A program made the translations under genes and the position numbers. This document shows positions 41,495-43,716 of a stretch of DNA of 43,716 bases, in pieces. The notes below the pieces were generated by a model that made no database searches, was not told the DNA's origin, and saw nothing but the letters and a program-made list of their open reading frames with translations. Origin of the DNA: Collinsella aerofaciens (GTDB lineage Bacteria > Actinomycetota > Coriobacteriia > Coriobacteriales > Coriobacteriaceae); assembly GCF_015553355.1 (NCBI RefSeq), contig NZ_JADNGN010000015.1, positions 1 through 43,716 on the forward strand, read 5' to 3'. Positions within the stretch are counted from its first letter, which is position 1. Each line of letters begins with the position of its first letter.

Positions 41495-43570
41495 ATGAGA
41501 TTCTCGATTATCAGCGAGATCCCCGGCAGGACCCGTCTTCAATTGGCGGGTCCTGTGCCAGAGAGCGATCTCGATGCACTTCTTAAGCTTGGCGGCGACA
41601 TCGATGGCGTGCACAAGGTGCGCGTTTATGGCCGTATTGGCCAGATGGCGCTGGAGTACGACGAGCCGCGCCGCGCAAGCGTGCTCGACGCCCTAGGCGC
41701 ACTCGATGCTCAAGCTATCGCCGATGCCAAGTCGGGCTACGTGATGCAACTCGAGCCGCGCAAGCACAAACTCGTTATGGACCTGGCGACACTTATCGGC
41801 GCCCACTACGCGCGCCGCTGGTTCCTGCCTACGCCGCTGCGTGCCATCTTTGTCGTGGCCGGTTACATGGCATTTTTGCGCGCTGCCCTTCATGAGCTGG
41901 CGCAGCCGCGCCTGACCGTTCCTGTGCTCGACGCTTCGGCCATCGGCATTTCGTTCGTCAAGCGTGATGTCGACACCGCGGGCCAGACGATGTTCCTGCT
42001 CAACGTGGGCGAGCTGCTCGAGGACTACACCCGCGCCATGAGCGAAAACGAGCTCATCAACTCGCTGCTCGATGTTCCCGACAAGGCGCAAAAGGTCGTC
42101 GGCGATACGGAGGTAAGCGTTGCTGCGACCGAGCTCGAGCCCGGCGATCTGGTCGCCGTGCGCACCGGCATGTCCATCTGCATTGACGGCGTGGTCGAGC
42201 AGGGGAGCGCCATGGTCAACCAGGCGACCCTGACCGGCGAACCGCTGGCCGTCGAGCGCAGCGTGGGCGACGACGTGTTCGCCGGCACCGTCGTGGAGGA
42301 CGGCAGCATCTTGGTGCGCGTGCGCGCCAACACGGCGCAGACCAAGCTCCGCTCAATCGTCTCGCTCGTGCAGACGGCCGACTCACTCAAGTCCGAGGGC
42401 CAGTCGCATATGGAGGACCTCGCCAACAAGATCGTCCCGTGGAACTTCCTGCTCGCGGGCCTGGTCGCGCTCACTACGCGCAGCCTCATCAAGACCTCGG
42501 CGGCGCTGATGGTCGACTACTCGTGCGCGCTCAAGCTCACGGGTTCCGTTGCCGTCATGACTGCCATGAGCGACGCCGCCAAGATGGGCGTCATGGTCAA
42601 GGGCGCGAAGTACTTTGAGTCGTTTGCCAAGGCCGATACCATTGTCTTTGATAAGACCGGTACGCTGACCGAGGCCCAGCCGCGCCTAGCTTGCGTGCTC
42701 ACCACCGATAGCTGGAGTGAGGACGAGATTCTGCGCCTTTCCGCTTGCTTGGAGGAGCATTTCCCGCATCCGGTGGCACGCGCCGTGGTCAATGCGGCGC
42801 GCGAGCGCGGGCTCGAGCACCGCGAGCGCCATGCCGCCGTCGAGTACATCGTGGCGCACGGCATCGCTTCGTCCATCGAAGGGCGTCGCGCCATCATCGG
42901 TTCGGCGCACTTTGTATTCGAGGATGAGGGTGCGCAGCTCGAGTCCAACATTAAGGAGCAAATCGAGTCCCAGATGCAGGGCCTGTCGCCGCTGTATCTG
43001 GCGGTCGACGGTACCGTTGTGGGTGTGCTCGGTATCGAGGACCCGCTTAAGCCCGGGGTCCGCGAGGCCATCGCCGACCTGCATGCGTTGGGCGTTAAGC
43101 ACGTGGTCATGCTCACGGGCGACTCGGAGCGCACAGCCGAGCGCATTGCTCGCGAGGCAGGTGTCGACGAGTTTAAGGCCGAGCTGCTGCCCGAGGACAA
43201 GTACGCGTATGTGGAGCGCATTAAGGGCGAGGGGCGCCACGTTGCCATGGTGGGCGACGGCGTCAACGATTCGCCGGCGCTCGGTTTGGCCGACGTGGGG
43301 CTGGCAATGGGTGGTGGAAGCGACATTGCCAAGGAGGTCGCCGATATCATCCTGACCGATACGGATCTCGCCGCGATCGTGCGCCTGCGCCGCATGAGTC
43401 AGGGGCTTATCGACCGTCTGACGAGTTCGTATTCCAAGGTGATGCTCACCAACTCGGCGCTGTTGGCATTGGGTATTACCGGCATGATTACTCCGCAGGC
43501 GTCGTCGCTGCTGCACAACGGCTCAACGATCGCCTACAGCCTGGGCAACGCAAAGGCTTACCTGCGCTAG
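41495..43570 (+). CDS. P1B-type metal ATPase, FezB (ferrosome)-like
   Basis: This is a 691-residue P-type ATPase. The core motifs are complete: TGEP in the actuator, DKTGT phosphorylation site, HP in FPHPVARAV, and GDGVNDSPAL. The metal-site helix has DYSCALKL in place of the common CPC or SPC. The N-terminus is a short HMA-like domain that starts with the basic stretch SEIPGRTRLQL. This recalls the N-terminal PGR-R motif reported for P1B-6 ATPases of ferrosome (iron-storage organelle) clusters. I recall this from the literature and could not check it. Together with the DUF6110 gene upstream and an iron-type ABC operon nearby, an iron role is likely. No strong RBS is seen; coupling to the upstream gene is possible. 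Confidence 0.88.
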   Translation: MRFSIISEIPGRTRLQLAGPVPESDLDALLKLGGDIDGVHKVRVYGRIGQMALEYDEPRRASVLDALGALDAQAIADAKSGYVMQLEPRKHKLVMDLATLIGAHYARRWFLPTPLRAIFVVAGYMAFLRAALHELAQPRLTVPVLDASAIGISFVKRDVDTAGQTMFLLNVGELLEDYTRAMSENELINSLLDVPDKAQKVVGDTEVSVAATELEPGDLVAVRTGMSICIDGVVEQGSAMVNQATLTGEPLAVERSVGDDVFAGTVVEDGSILVRVRANTAQTKLRSIVSLVQTADSLKSEGQSHMEDLANKIVPWNFLLAGLVALTTRSLIKTSAALMVDYSCALKLTGSVAVMTAMSDAAKMGVMVKGAKYFESFAKADTIVFDKTGTLTEAQPRLACVLTTDSWSEDEILRLSACLEEHFPHPVARAVVNAARERGLEHRERHAAVEYIVAHGIASSIEGRRAIIGSAHFVFEDEGAQLESNIKEQIESQMQGLSPLYLAVDGTVVGVLGIEDPLKPGVREAIADLHALGVKHVVMLTGDSERTAERIAREAGVDEFKAELLPEDKYAYVERIKGEGRHVAMVGDGVNDSPALGLADVGLAMGGGSDIAKEVADIILTDTDLAAIVRLRRMSQGLIDRLTSSYSKVMLTNSALLALGITGMITPQASSLLHNGSTIAYSLGNAKAYLR

Positions 43571-43594
43571 CGGACGTGTTCGCCCACGTTATCT

Positions 43595-43640
43595 GGCCTG
43601 CGCCCAGACGGCATCGGTGTCGTCCGGACGCAGGCCTTTT
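43595..43640 (+). terminator. terminator after the P-type ATPase gene
   Basis: GGCCTGCG / CGCAGGCC arms around a 26-base loop, followed by TTTT, about 25 bp after the stop. Confidence 0.7.
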
Positions 43641-43641
43641 G

Positions 43642-43716
43642 GGTTGATTTCCGATCTCAGCCGAACACATTAGGCGGACAGGCCGTTCCCGCAGCTAGCC
43701 GAACGCCCCCGAGGCC
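43642..43716. repeat. 75-bp dispersed repeat (family C, copy 2, cut by window end)
   Basis: It matches 26821-26895 over its whole visible length with about ten substitutions and no gaps. It probably continues beyond the window. Confidence 0.6.

Noticed and set aside
43642-43716. Riboswitch or known small RNA in the 75-bp repeat
   Set aside because: No match to a known aptamer was recognised, and two diverged copies alone do not establish a structure.

Overview
The window looks like a chromosomal segment of a high-GC, Gram-positive gut actinomycete of the class Coriobacteriia, most likely Collinsella or a close relative (inference). The reasons are GC-rich codon use, GatCAB in place of glutaminyl-tRNA synthetase, an actinobacterial-type GlnA2-like protein next to a GlnR-like regulator, LPLTG-anchored pili with class C sortases, and many small palindromic intergenic repeats. 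No rRNA, tRNA or CRISPR array was found.

Layout. 1-2.0 kb: a GntR/FCD and a LacI regulator. 2.0-2.9 kb: an MntA-HepT type toxin-antitoxin (TA) pair whose antitoxin is fused to a RelB/DinJ domain. 3.0-5.1 kb: a glutamine-synthetase-like gene that lacks several metal ligands, followed by an orphan GlnR-like OmpR regulator. 5.3-9.4 kb: htrA and ligA, with a foldback element between them. 9.5-11.4 kb: two type II TA modules lying between two copies of a duplicated terminator plus gene-end fragment. 11.4-12.7 kb: a MATE exporter (minus strand) behind a MerR-type promoter. 13.0-14.1 kb: a DUF559-like protein flanked by two identical 65-bp palindromes. 14.3-16.7 kb: moaA and a moaC-mobB fusion. 17.1-19.4 kb: an MFS transporter and a HAD phosphatase. 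19.5-30.7 kb: an accessory region with a sortase-assembled pilus (leader ORF, tip adhesin, backbone pilin, sortase C), gene remnants (a GH4 glycosidase tail and a broken pilin), an AbiE-like TA pair and a second sortase C. 31.0-34.5 kb: the gatCAB operon. 34.9-36.3 kb: an AAA/DUF4143 ATPase behind a long palindrome. 36.3-43.6 kb: a likely iron region with an AraC regulator divergent from a YbtPQ/IrtAB-like ABC pair, then a DUF6110 small protein and a P1B-type ATPase resembling the ferrosome ATPase FezB.

How the parts work together. Housekeeping units (ligA, gatCAB, moa genes, htrA) alternate with accessory modules. At least four TA-like pairs are present. Several foldback or palindromic repeat families mark module boundaries: a 33-bp family with five copies, a 65-bp family with four copies, and single elements at 6.9, 16.7 and 34.6 kb. 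The candidates that most merit follow-up are the ligand-deficient glutamine-synthetase paralogue with its GlnR-like partner, the RelB-MNT/HEPN module, and the iron uptake plus putative ferrosome locus.
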